From the NCBI GenBank assembly GCA_023228145.1, contig JALOBU010000037.1, positions 1 through 26,536 on the forward strand: a stretch of 26,536 bases of DNA. The letters run 5' to 3'. Below the pieces are notes generated by a model. It had not been told where the DNA came from. It was given only the letters and a program-made list of their open reading frames with translations, and made no database searches. This document shows, in pieces, positions 7,628 to 15,614 of this stretch. Origin of the DNA: Bacteroidales bacterium (GTDB lineage: Bacteria; Bacteroidota; Bacteroidia; Bacteroidales; CAIWKO01). Positions within the stretch are counted from its first letter, which is position 1. The number at the start of each line of letters is the position of its first letter. The translations under genes and the position numbers were made by a program.

Positions 7628-9532
7628 GTGAAAATACAGCAAATATTAACTAAATACTGGGGTTATTCGGTTTTCAGGCCTTTGCAGGAAGACATCATCC
7701 AATCGGTACTTGCCGGTAATGACACCCTGGCTTTACTTCCCACAGGCGGAGGAAAATCGCTATGCTACCAGGTGCCTGCATTGGCAAAAGAAGGCCTTTG
7801 TATTGTTGTATCGCCCCTTATTGCCCTGATGAAAGACCAGGTGGAAAACCTCAACAAAAGAAACATCAAGGCCATTGCAATTTATTCCGGCATGAGCCGA
7901 AACGAAATAGACATTGCTTTTGACAATGCCGTATATAACAAAGAAATTAAATTGCTGTACCTCTCACCCGAAAGGCTTGGAACGGATATTTTTCATGCCA
8001 AACTAAAGCACATGAAAGTCAATTTGCTGGCTGTCGACGAAGCCCATTGCATATCTCAATGGGGTTATGATTTCAGGCCGCCTTATCTCAAAATAGCCGA
8101 TGTCAGAGAATTTTTGCCCGGCATACCCGTCATTGCGCTCACAGCAACGGCAACTCCGGAAGTAGTTGACGACATACAAAAGCAGTTGTTGTTCAGCAAG
8201 AAAAACCTGTTACAAAAAAGCTTTGAACGCGACAACCTTTCTTATTTTGTAAAAAAGGAAGAAAACAAACTTCAACTGCTTTTGAAAATTGTTCAAAAGA
8301 ATAAGGGCAGCGGTATTGTTTATGTCCGCAACCGCCGCAAAACTAATGAAATTGCTTCTTTTCTGAATAAAAACAACTGCTCTTCCGATTTTTATCATGC
8401 CGGTCTTGACTCCAGGCTGAGAGACGAAAAACAAAATTCATGGAAAAGCGGGCTTAAGCGTGTCATGGTCTGTACTAATGCTTTCGGAATGGGCATTGAC
8501 AAACCTGATGTAAGGTTTGTAGTTCATCTCGACCTGCCCGAAAGCATAGAAGCATATTTTCAGGAAGCAGGCCGTGCAGGCAGGGACGAGAAAAAAGCTT
8601 TTGCCGTAATGCTTTATGAAAATGCAGACATACAGGATGCTTATAAACATTTCGAATTTGCTTATCCTCCCAAAGAAACAATAAAAAAAATCTATAACTG
8701 TCTTTGCAACTATTTTCATCTTGCTGCCGGGAGCGGTGCCGACACAACATACCCTTTTATTATCGGTGAATTCAGTGAGCATTACAACCTCCCGGTACAT
8801 ACGGTGTTCAATTCCTTAAAATTCCTTGAAAAAGAAGGCTTTATAGCCCTTTCAGAAGCTATGCATGAACCTTCAAAACTGCATATCACAGCCAATAACA
8901 CCGAACTATACCGCTTTGAACTGGAAAACGCCAAATATGTTCGTCTTATCAAAACAATTTTACGAATGTATAGCGGACTGTTTAACGATTATGTTAAAAT
9001 TGATGAAGACAGTATTGCACAAAAATCTTCCACGAAAACCGGGCAGGTTATTGCCATGCTTGATGAGTTGGAAAAAATGAATGTCATCTTGTATAAACCC
9101 CGCTCCGATAAACCGGAAATAACATTTGTATGTGAGCGCCTGCCGGATAAAAACATTCAGATTTCTGACCAAAACTATAAAATTCTTAAAGAAAATGCAC
9201 TCAAGCGCTTAGAAGCTGTTACAGATTATTTGTCTGGTAATACCAAATGCAGAAGCCAGTTTTTGCTCAACTATTTTGGAGAAAAAAACAACAAGCGCTG
9301 TGGTATATGTGATGTCTGCCTGAAGCGCAACGAACTTGGCCTCACAGAACTTGAATTCGACAACATTGTCAATATGATTAAACCCCTGCTAAAAGATAAT
9401 GGGTTGACAATTGACCAAATTAAAACAAAGCTGAAAAGTACCCAGGAAGATAAACTGATTGCCATTTTGCGATGGCTGACGGATAACGATAAAATTTCAG
9501 TCGACAAAGAAGGAATATATAAGTGGTATTGA
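7628..9532 (+). CDS. recQ: RecQ-family ATP-dependent DNA helicase
   Basis: This is a superfamily 2 DNA helicase, 634 residues. It has motif 0 (FRPLQ), Walker A TGGGKS (about 39-44), the DEAH box at 137-140 within DEAHCISQWGYDFRP, motif III TATAT, and motif VI QEAGRAGRD. RecQ enzymes unwind DNA 3'-5' in recombination and repair. The domain order differs from E. coli RecQ. There the four-Cys zinc module follows the helicase core directly; here about 190 residues with a winged-helix look (FSEHYNLPVHTVFNSLKFLEKEGFIAL) come first. The zinc module (Cys541, 558, 561, 564) is near the C-terminus, followed by a short helical tail instead of an HRDC domain. This is an architecture I associate with Bacteroidota RecQ paralogues. 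Translation starts at GTG 7628; an in-frame stop at 7610-7612 excludes a longer form. Confidence 0.93.
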   Translation: MKIQQILTKYWGYSVFRPLQEDIIQSVLAGNDTLALLPTGGGKSLCYQVPALAKEGLCIVVSPLIALMKDQVENLNKRNIKAIAIYSGMSRNEIDIAFDNAVYNKEIKLLYLSPERLGTDIFHAKLKHMKVNLLAVDEAHCISQWGYDFRPPYLKIADVREFLPGIPVIALTATATPEVVDDIQKQLLFSKKNLLQKSFERDNLSYFVKKEENKLQLLLKIVQKNKGSGIVYVRNRRKTNEIASFLNKNNCSSDFYHAGLDSRLRDEKQNSWKSGLKRVMVCTNAFGMGIDKPDVRFVVHLDLPESIEAYFQEAGRAGRDEKKAFAVMLYENADIQDAYKHFEFAYPPKETIKKIYNCLCNYFHLAAGSGADTTYPFIIGEFSEHYNLPVHTVFNSLKFLEKEGFIALSEAMHEPSKLHITANNTELYRFELENAKYVRLIKTILRMYSGLFNDYVKIDEDSIAQKSSTKTGQVIAMLDELEKMNVILYKPRSDKPEITFVCERLPDKNIQISDQNYKILKENALKRLEAVTDYLSGNTKCRSQFLLNYFGEKNNKRCGICDVCLKRNELGLTELEFDNIVNMIKPLLKDNGLTIDQIKTKLKSTQEDKLIAILRWLTDNDKISVDKEGIYKWY

Positions 9533-9552
9533 TTTTCATAAAAAATTATCAT

Positions 9553-9574
9553 AATTGTATTGTACAATTTTTTA
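9553..9574 (+). terminator. weak terminator after recQ
   Basis: AATTGT (9553-9558) and ACAATT (9564-9569) form a 6-bp AT-rich stem with a 5-nt loop, running into six T residues (9568-9573). It lies 21 nt after the recQ stop. The stem is weak because it contains only two G-C pairs. Confidence 0.4.
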
Positions 9575-9575
9575 T

Positions 9576-10021
9576 TTGCATTTCATCATATCACAAAAAC
9601 AAATTTTAAATAAAAAAAAACATTTTTTTCTGATAGCTTTTTTAAGCACCCCACTGTTGTTCCTCAATTGTAAAAAAACATCCTGCCTTCAGATTTCAGG
9701 AATAAATACACAGGCATTTACAACTTCACTTGTTCTTATTATTCATGGAATATTAATGTTGGAATTTACGATTCTGATACGCTGACATACACCGGGAATG
9801 TGTATTATGAAAATGAAGGGGAAATATACATACATTACAGCAGCAATAAGAACCTCCGGCTGAATATTGATGAGGAAGGTTATTTGAAATTATTATGCGG
9901 TGCCGGAGCCGGCAGTTTTACATCCGAAAACACTGTAAGTTTAAACTATGCTACAAATTCATGCCCGGGAGGCGGGCTGGGCGGTGGAACAAATTATAAA
10001 GTGGACGGTACAAAACAATAG
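9576..10021 (+). pseudogene. small lipoprotein, frameshifted in an A7 tract
   Basis: Two overlapping frames make one plausible protein. The first gives a signal peptide (KKKHFFLIAFLSTPLLFLNC) ending in a lipobox-like LFLNC, with Cys codon 9669-9671, followed by seven A residues (9672-9678). In that frame the sequence then becomes unlike any protein. In the frame reached by adding one A it continues as CKKNILPSDFRNKYTGIYNFTCSYYSWN and on to a stop at 10019-10021. The DFRNKYTGxYNF segment is typical of small Bacteroidota lipoproteins after the acylated Cys and a short linker. About 135 residues in total. The start is uncertain: no ATG is in frame, and TTG at 9576 is the best I see. The tail is Gly-rich (CPGGGLGGGTNYK). 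It is either a pseudogene, a phase-variable tract or a sequencing error. The 3' end abuts yigZ tail to tail, with 1 nt between. Confidence 0.6.
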
Positions 10022-10022
10022 T

Positions 10023-10637
10023 TCAGAAAGTCTTAAGGTAAGTTATTACCGCACCTGAAATTAAGTTAAGTTTTTCGTAAACTTTGCCTGATTTCATTTT
10101 TCTCACTGAAAATTCAACGGTGCATTTTTCATCAAAATTCTGAGAAATAAACACTGCATTTTCATCCTTCAAAACCCGCATCACATCATTCATTTTTTCG
10201 TAATTGAACGTGATATGATAACTATCGTTAATGGTTTTTTCAATAATTTTACTTTTCTCCAGCACTTCTCTGGCAGTAGTTTTGTATGCATTTATAAGTC
10301 CACTGACACCAAGTTTTGTGCCTCCGAAGTATCTTACAACAACCACCAATACATTGGTTAAGTCTTTCGACTGTATTTGCCCAAAGATAGGCCTGCCTGC
10401 CGTTCCAGATGGTTCACCGTCATCGTTGAAACGAAAAATACTCTTATCAAAACCCAGGCGAAAAGCATAGCAATGATGGGTTGCATCGTAATATATTTTT
10501 TTAATTTTTCCCAGTGTCTGTTTCACAGCGATTTCATTTTCCACAGGCACCGCCAGTCCAATAAATCTGCTGCCTCTGTCACGGAAAACACTTTCGGCAG
10601 TTTCTTCTATGGTAAGATATACATCTTCAAAAAGCAT
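10023..10637 (-). CDS. yigZ: YigZ/IMPACT family protein
   Basis: The 204-residue cytosolic protein matches the UPF0029/IMPACT N-terminal domain: RGSRFIG near residue 22, DATHHCYAFRLG (about 50-61), the signature NDDGEPSGTAGRPIF (about 71-85) and VVVRYFGGTKLG (about 98-109). The C-terminal ~65 residues are the usual small DUF1949-like ferredoxin-fold domain. Bacterial YigZ is of unclear biochemical role; eukaryotic IMPACT regulates Gcn2. Length is normal. It lies downstream of hpt-adk on the same strand, with a 136-nt gap, so it may be partly cotranscribed. The ATG start at 10637 matches the family N-terminus. Confidence 0.92.
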   Translation of the reverse strand: MLFEDVYLTIEETAESVFRDRGSRFIGLAVPVENEIAVKQTLGKIKKIYYDATHHCYAFRLGFDKSIFRFNDDGEPSGTAGRPIFGQIQSKDLTNVLVVVVRYFGGTKLGVSGLINAYKTTAREVLEKSKIIEKTINDSYHITFNYEKMNDVMRVLKDENAVFISQNFDEKCTVEFSVRKMKSGKVYEKLNLISGAVITYLKTF

Positions 10638-10698
10638 AAAAAAACAGTTTAAAACAAAATCGGTAACACAGGTCAGTTATACGTTTTTTTTATCACCA

Positions 10699-10727
10699 CA
10701 GGCGACCTTTACCTAAGATTACGCCTG
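10699..10727. other. short inverted repeat between adk and yigZ
   Basis: CAGGCG (10699-10704) and CGCCTG (10722-10727) form a perfect 6-bp dyad with a 17-nt loop, in the 136-nt gap between adk and yigZ. On the minus strand it would follow adk, but no T-run comes after it, so a terminator call is weak. An operator or mRNA structure is possible. Confidence 0.3.
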
Positions 10728-10773
10728 AAGTTTATCTTTTGTAATGCCCCAAATAATAGTAAGCAATACCGCT

Positions 10774-11370
10774 TTATTTAATCACGATATTTTTCTTCGA
10801 AACATATTCATCAATTTTTTCAGATATCAGCCCGAAGATTTCTTCTATGGTTCCCATACCTTCAATGGACGACAGTTTGCCCTGCTCTTTATAATATTCC
10901 AGCAGCGGTTCTGTTTGTTCCCGGTAAACTTCGATACGTTTTTTTATGATCTCTGCGTTGTCATCGCCCCTGTTCGAGTGTTGGCTACGATACATGATAC
11001 GGTTGAACAATTCCTCTTCAGCAACGTTAAGAAATATCACCATTGACACCGGGGCATTTTTTGTGTTCAGCATTTCATCAAGAGACACAGCCTGGTTCAG
11101 CGTACGGGGAAAACCGTCAAATATAAAACCATTGGTATTGACAACATTCGTTGTCCTTGATATTAACTGTTCCAGGATTATGCTGTCGGGCACAAGCAGC
11201 CCCTTGTTAATATAATCTTTAACAAGTTTTCCGATTTTTGTTTCGTTTTTCATTTCTTCCCGCATGATGTCACCGGTAGAAAGGTGGGTCAATTGGTATT
11301 TACTGATGATGTTTTCTGATTGTGTGCCTTTGCCGCTGCCCGGCGCACCGAATAAGATGATGTTTAGCAT
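10774..11370 (-). CDS. adk: adenylate kinase
   Basis: It catalyses ATP + AMP = 2 ADP in the cytosol. The 198-residue protein has the P-loop GAPGSGKGT (residues 8-16), the AMP-binding segment LSTGDIMREE and FDGFPRT with its conserved Arg. The LID region (RIMYRSQHSNRGDDNAEIIKKR) is the short form: it lacks the ~30-residue zinc or beta insert of E. coli and Bacillus Adk, as usual in Bacteroidota. It starts 7 nt after the end of hpt on the same strand, so the two form an operon. In many Bacteroidota hpt-adk is followed by obgE. Here no obgE follows; yigZ is next. Confidence 0.96.
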   Translation of the reverse strand: MLNIILFGAPGSGKGTQSENIISKYQLTHLSTGDIMREEMKNETKIGKLVKDYINKGLLVPDSIILEQLISRTTNVVNTNGFIFDGFPRTLNQAVSLDEMLNTKNAPVSMVIFLNVAEEELFNRIMYRSQHSNRGDDNAEIIKKRIEVYREQTEPLLEYYKEQGKLSSIEGMGTIEEIFGLISEKIDEYVSKKNIVIK

Positions 11371-11377
11371 AGAAGTA

Positions 11378-11914
11378 TTAAATTACAATTTTATAAATAT
11401 CAGGGAGGTTTCTCCCCAGTCCGTTATAATCAAGTCCGAAACCTACAATGAAATCATTCGGGATATGTAAGCCGACATAATCAATAGGAAAATTTTTAAT
11501 AAAAGCATCGGGCTTCAGTAATAATGATGCTATTCGGATACCTGCCGGCTGAAAGGTTTCTAATTTTTCAAGCAAGTGTTCCATGGTAAGTCCGGAATCA
11601 ATAATATCCTCCAATATCACAACTTCCCGCCCTTTGATATCTTCATTAAATCCTATCAGTTGTTTAACCTGTTGGGTTGATGATGTTCCTGAATAAGAAG
11701 ATAGCTTCACAAAAGTGATTTCGCAATTTATGTTAATTTTTTTCAACAGGTCGGCAGCAAACATAAAAGAGCCATTCAGTATCGCCATAAAAAGAGGCAA
11801 TTTTTCTTTATAATCATTATTTATACGTGAAGCAACATCAGTGATTGCTTGTTGTATAGTATTATTGCTGACAAACAATGAAAAAGTTTTATCGTTTAAT
11901 TTTACTGTGGTCAT
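11378..11914 (-). CDS. hpt: hypoxanthine phosphoribosyltransferase
   Basis: It salvages hypoxanthine and guanine to IMP and GMP with PRPP. The PRPP-binding motif VVILEDIIDSGLT is at residues 98-110, with Glu102-Asp103 and the following Asp as expected. The C-terminal VGFGLDYNGLGRNLPDIY supplies the purine-stacking and Mg-binding segment. The length (178 residues) is normal with the ATG at 11914. The frame extends to a TTG at 11953, but the extra 13 residues (MTLICNLAFSKNK) are not part of the family and would reach into the divergent promoter, so I use 11914. It is the first gene of the minus-strand hpt-adk unit, back to back with purE, which places purine salvage and synthesis around one control region. 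Confidence 0.95.
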   Translation of the reverse strand: MTTVKLNDKTFSLFVSNNTIQQAITDVASRINNDYKEKLPLFMAILNGSFMFAADLLKKININCEITFVKLSSYSGTSSTQQVKQLIGFNEDIKGREVVILEDIIDSGLTMEHLLEKLETFQPAGIRIASLLLKPDAFIKNFPIDYVGLHIPNDFIVGFGLDYNGLGRNLPDIYKIVI

Positions 11915-11978
11915 TTTATTTTTTGAAAAAGCTAAATTACAAATTAAAGTCAAAAAGCTGTCAAATTCATAAATATTT

Positions 11979-11986
11979 TATCTTTG
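11979..11986 (+). promoter_or_regulatory. purE -7 box
   Basis: TATCTTTG matches the Bacteroidota -7 consensus TAnnTTTG and lies 18 nt before the purE ATG, putting transcription start near 11993. At the -33 position only CTG (11958-11960) is found instead of TTG, so the upstream half is weak. The 90-nt region 11915-12004 must also hold the promoter for hpt on the other strand. Confidence 0.5.
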
Positions 11987-12004
11987 TATAATAAATTTTC
12001 AGTT

Positions 12005-12508
12005 ATGAAACCAATTGTAAGTATTATCATGGGCAGCACTTCTGATTTGCCCGTGATGGAAGCCGCAGCCAAATTTTTCGATGAGATGCAGATACCTTTT
12101 GAAATGAATGCATTATCGGCACACCGCACACCCGATGAGGTAGCTGATTTTGCAAAAAAAGCACAGGGGCGCGGCATAAAAGTCATCATTGCAGCAGCCG
12201 GCATGGCCGCACATTTGCCGGGAGTTATTGCATCCATGACACCTCTGCCCGTGATAGGCGTTCCCATAAAATCTTCCCTTGAAGGCCTTGACTCAATTTT
12301 AGCAATATTACAAATGCCCCCGGGCATTCCCGTAGCTACCGTGGCACTGAACGGAGCACAAAATGCTGCCATCCTTGCTTTGCAGATACTTTCCTTGAGT
12401 GACGAAAAACTTATGAGTAAAAACCTTACATTCAAAAAAAATCTGAAAACAAAAATTGTTAAAGCCAATGAGGAGCTTGGGAAAATAAATTACAACTACA
12501 AAGTGTGA
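12005..12508 (+). CDS. purE: N5-carboxyaminoimidazole ribonucleotide mutase
   Basis: It converts N5-CAIR to CAIR in de novo purine synthesis. The 167-residue class I PurE shows GSTSDLPVM (residues 10-18), the active-site SAHRTP (about 38-43), AAGMAAHLPGV (about 62-72) and PVATVALNGAQNAA near the C-terminus. The usual AGGAAHLPG is AAGMAAHLPG here, a mild change. The ATG at 12005 gives the family N-terminus MKPIVSIIMG; a TTG at 11984 in the same frame overlaps the -7 box and is rejected. A purK partner is not in the window. The stop is 4 nt before the next gene, so the barrel protein downstream is probably on the same transcript. Confidence 0.95.
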   Translation: MKPIVSIIMGSTSDLPVMEAAAKFFDEMQIPFEMNALSAHRTPDEVADFAKKAQGRGIKVIIAAAGMAAHLPGVIASMTPLPVIGVPIKSSLEGLDSILAILQMPPGIPVATVALNGAQNAAILALQILSLSDEKLMSKNLTFKKNLKTKIVKANEELGKINYNYKV

Positions 12509-12512
12509 AAAC

Positions 12513-13364
12513 ATGAAACACGGATATTTTTTTTTCCTTACACTGCTTCTGATATCTTTCACTTTAACCGCACAACATGACAACAGCCCCATTGGCAGTC
12601 GCTCGGCAGCCATGGGTAATGCTTCCGTAACACTTACCGACTTCTGGTCAGTTCACAACAACCAGGCCGCTATGGCATACTATGACCATATTGCAGCAGG
12701 GATATATTACGAAAACCGATTTATCACTAAAGAACTCGGGCTTAAATGTTTTTCATTATTAGTGCCTGTTAAAAAAGCTGGAGTTTTCGGGTTGAATGTA
12801 TCAAACTTCGGATACCATTTGTATAATGAATCAAAAATTGGCCTCGCTTATGGTATGGCTTTCGGTGATAGAATTTCAGCCGGGGTGCAACTGGATTACA
12901 TATATACGCATATTGCAGAAAATTATGGGAATAAAAGCAACATCACTTTCGAAGCGGGTATCCGTGCAAAAATCATTAAAAACTTAATCATTGCAGCACA
13001 TATATATAACCCTATCATGGTCAAAATCTCATCGTACGACAATGAAAGGATACCACTGATATTTAAAATAGGGCTTTCATATACTTTTAGCGATAAAGCT
13101 GTACTGGCAGCCGAAGTGGAAAAAGATATCAATTATAAACCCATATTTAAAACCGGGTTGGAGTATCATATTGTAAAACCGGTTTATATCAGAATTGGTA
13201 TTGCTACGAACCCTTTTATTTATTCCTTCGGAGCCGGTTTTGAATTTTATCATTTTAAACTGGATGTTTCAGCTTCACGGCATCCTGTACTGGGATTTAC
13301 ACCTCAGGCCTCGCTGGTTTACGACATACATTCGATATATTCGGAAAAGAAAAACAAGAAATAA
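12513..13364 (+). CDS. PorV/PorQ-like outer-membrane beta-barrel protein
   Basis: The 283-residue protein has a signal peptide (about 1-20, ending LTAQ) and then SRSAAMGNASVTLTDFWSVHNNQAAMA. That opening is typical of the PorV/PorQ/FadL-like barrel group: a GxRAxxMGNA motif followed by an N-P/N-Q segment. The rest is alternating beta strands with aromatic girdle residues (GIYYENRF, GLNVSNFGYHLYNESKIGLAYGM), consistent with about 10-14 strands. PorV itself is a T9SS shuttle protein and larger, about 390 residues, so this is a shorter relative of unknown cargo. It starts 4 nt after purE and stands 135 nt before the HhH-barrel gene. Whether the two barrels cooperate is not shown by sequence. Confidence 0.7.
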   Translation: MKHGYFFFLTLLLISFTLTAQHDNSPIGSRSAAMGNASVTLTDFWSVHNNQAAMAYYDHIAAGIYYENRFITKELGLKCFSLLVPVKKAGVFGLNVSNFGYHLYNESKIGLAYGMAFGDRISAGVQLDYIYTHIAENYGNKSNITFEAGIRAKIIKNLIIAAHIYNPIMVKISSYDNERIPLIFKIGLSYTFSDKAVLAAEVEKDINYKPIFKTGLEYHIVKPVYIRIGIATNPFIYSFGAGFEFYHFKLDVSASRHPVLGFTPQASLVYDIHSIYSEKKNKK

Positions 13365-13499
13365 AAAAGTGCCTAAAGTGAGCTGAAGTTTGAAGTACTT
13401 AAAATTATTTTACTTAGAAATTAATTAAGTTATTTTAAAAAAATATTACAAACAAAAATAAGTACAACAAATCATATACACAGAGTAATAAAAACAAAG

Positions 13500-15605
13500 A
13501 TGAACCGCCTCTTTACCAACTTATGCTTGTGTTTTAGCGTAATTATTTTTTTATTTTCCAGTAAAGCGCTTTTAGCCCAGGAAATAGAGCCCGACAGTAC
13601 AACAGATTTTCAGCAGCAACTCATTGAAAACTACAGTGAACAAATAGATGCAGAAATCGATTATAGTGATATGATTTCCGACATGGAATATTACCTCAAG
13701 CATCCGCTAAATATCAATAAAGCAAGTTTTGAAGAAATTTCCGCTTTGAAAATACTTAACGATATTCAAATAAAAAACCTGCTGGAACATATTCAAAAAA
13801 ACGGCAAATTGCTTTCGGTTTATGAGCTTCAATCCATAGAAGGCTTTGATGTGGACATCATCAACCTGCTCCTTCCCTATATTAATCTGGGCATGGAAAC
13901 TGAAAAATCTTCTTTTCGTTTTAAAGATATTTTTTTGTACGGTACCAATAATGTTTTTATGCGTTATCAGCGAATCATTGAAAAACAGAAAGGCTTTAAA
14001 AAAGTTCCTGACTCGTTATATGAATTAAGCCCCAACTCTTATTACCTTGGAAGCCCTGATAAATTATACCTAAAATACCGTTTTAACTATAATAATAAAG
14101 TAATGTGGGGTATTACTGCTGAAAAAGACGCCGGAGAGCAATTTTTCAAAGGGATAAACCGGTATGGTTATGATTTTTATTCCGGGTTTATCAATGTACA
14201 AAACATGGGGATAATAAAAAATATTATACTTGGTGATTTTAACATACAGTTTGGGCAGGGGCTTACACTTTGGTCGGGGCTTAGCTTCGGGAAATCCAGC
14301 GAAGCCATAAACATAAAAAAAATTGCCCGCGGCATCAGCCCGTATTCTTCTTCTTACGAAAGCGGCTTTATGAGGGGAACAGGATTTACACTGGGATACA
14401 AAGGATTTGAATTAACAGGTTTTTATTCCATTAAAAATATGGATGCAACCCTGAGTGCAAACGACACAACTGAAAACACTGACTATATAATTACATCTTT
14501 AAGTGAAGACGGATTGCACAATACCCCAAACCGTGCAGAAAAAAAAGGAGCATTAAACGAACAATTATTTGGCGGCCACCTGGCTTATAAAACCAAAGCA
14601 TTGAATGTTGGCATCACAGCTTATGGTATTCACCTGAATATGCCCATTTCAACGGAACAAAAACCTTATAAAATCTTTGATTTCAATGGCCAGAATAATT
14701 TCAATATGGGCATAGATTACAGTTATATTTTCCGCAATTTTAACATTTTCGGAGAAACTTCCCGCAGTCAGAATGGCGGTTGGGCAACATTCAACGGACT
14801 GATGGCAAGCATAAACCGTTATATTTCTTTCGTGGTGTCGTACCGATATTATCAACGTAATTACCAATCCTTATATTCTTCGTCTTTTAGTGAAAGCGGC
14901 AATTCCTATAACGAAAGTGGTTTTTATGCGGGTATTTCCGTAAAACCTCATTACAAGATTCTCATTAACGCTTATGCAGATTTTTTTACGTTCCCATGGC
15001 TTAAATACAGGGTTAACAGCCCTTCAAACGGCTTCGACTGCAATATCAGCCTTCAGTATAAGCCCACAAAAAAAATCAACATCCAGTTTCGATATAAATT
15101 CGAACAAAAACAAATAAACAGCGATGATGAAGATGCGGTAATAAATTATAACGTACCTTACAGCAGGCAAAACATTCGTATGCATATTACTTATCCGGTT
15201 TCTGATGCTTTTACTTTAGCCAACAGGATTGAGATATCAAATTACAAATTCAACACTTCTGCACCTGAGTATGGATACCTGCTTTATCAGGACATAAAAT
15301 ACAGGCCACAAAAATTGCCGCTGGCTTTTTCTTTTCGTTTTACCTTATTTGACACAAAATCATACAACACCCGAATGTATGCTTTTGAAAATGACGTGCT
15401 GCATGCCTATTCCATACCTTCTTTTTATGACAAAGGAATACGTTATTACCTTATGCTGCAATACAGCCCGGGGAGACATTTTGATATCTGGCTGCGCTTT
15501 GCCCAAACATATTATGACAATAAAACCGTTATCAGTTCCGGGCTGAATGAGATTAATGGCAACAGGCAATCGGAAATAAAGGTACAGGTTAGATTTAAGT
15601 TTTGA
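13500..15605 (+). CDS. helix-hairpin-helix plus outer-membrane beta-barrel protein
   Basis: The 701-residue protein has a signal peptide (about 1-26, ending LLAQ), an acidic linker, and a double helix-hairpin-helix segment at about 73-130. The two hairpins are LNINKASFEEISALKIL and LSVYELQSIEGFDVDIINLL, the ComEA-like form that in other proteins binds DNA backbone. From about 140 on it is beta-strand rich with many Tyr, Phe and Gly residues (GQGLTLWSGLSFGKSSEA, GITAYGIHLNMPIS) and ends in KVQVRFKF, a terminal aromatic beta strand fitting insertion by the BAM machinery. The product should sit in the outer membrane with the HhH part in the periplasm. Similar proteins are common in Bacteroidota, but I know of no assigned function. 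ygbA follows after 9 nt. Confidence 0.8.
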   Translation: MNRLFTNLCLCFSVIIFLFSSKALLAQEIEPDSTTDFQQQLIENYSEQIDAEIDYSDMISDMEYYLKHPLNINKASFEEISALKILNDIQIKNLLEHIQKNGKLLSVYELQSIEGFDVDIINLLLPYINLGMETEKSSFRFKDIFLYGTNNVFMRYQRIIEKQKGFKKVPDSLYELSPNSYYLGSPDKLYLKYRFNYNNKVMWGITAEKDAGEQFFKGINRYGYDFYSGFINVQNMGIIKNIILGDFNIQFGQGLTLWSGLSFGKSSEAINIKKIARGISPYSSSYESGFMRGTGFTLGYKGFELTGFYSIKNMDATLSANDTTENTDYIITSLSEDGLHNTPNRAEKKGALNEQLFGGHLAYKTKALNVGITAYGIHLNMPISTEQKPYKIFDFNGQNNFNMGIDYSYIFRNFNIFGETSRSQNGGWATFNGLMASINRYISFVVSYRYYQRNYQSLYSSSFSESGNSYNESGFYAGISVKPHYKILINAYADFFTFPWLKYRVNSPSNGFDCNISLQYKPTKKINIQFRYKFEQKQINSDDEDAVINYNVPYSRQNIRMHITYPVSDAFTLANRIEISNYKFNTSAPEYGYLLYQDIKYRPQKLPLAFSFRFTLFDTKSYNTRMYAFENDVLHAYSIPSFYDKGIRYYLMLQYSPGRHFDIWLRFAQTYYDNKTVISSGLNEINGNRQSEIKVQVRFKF

Positions 15606-15614
15606 TACGAAATT

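Noticed and set aside
8438..8800. 120-codon minus-strand frame inside recQ
   Set aside because: It is antisense to helicase motifs V-VI and the following region, with no independent support.
11984..12004. TTG start for purE, 7 codons upstream
   Set aside because: The TTG is part of the -7 box; ATG 12005 gives the exact family N-terminus.
11950..12468. Minus-strand 172-codon frame opposite purE
   Set aside because: Antisense of purE, which has all class I motifs on the plus strand.
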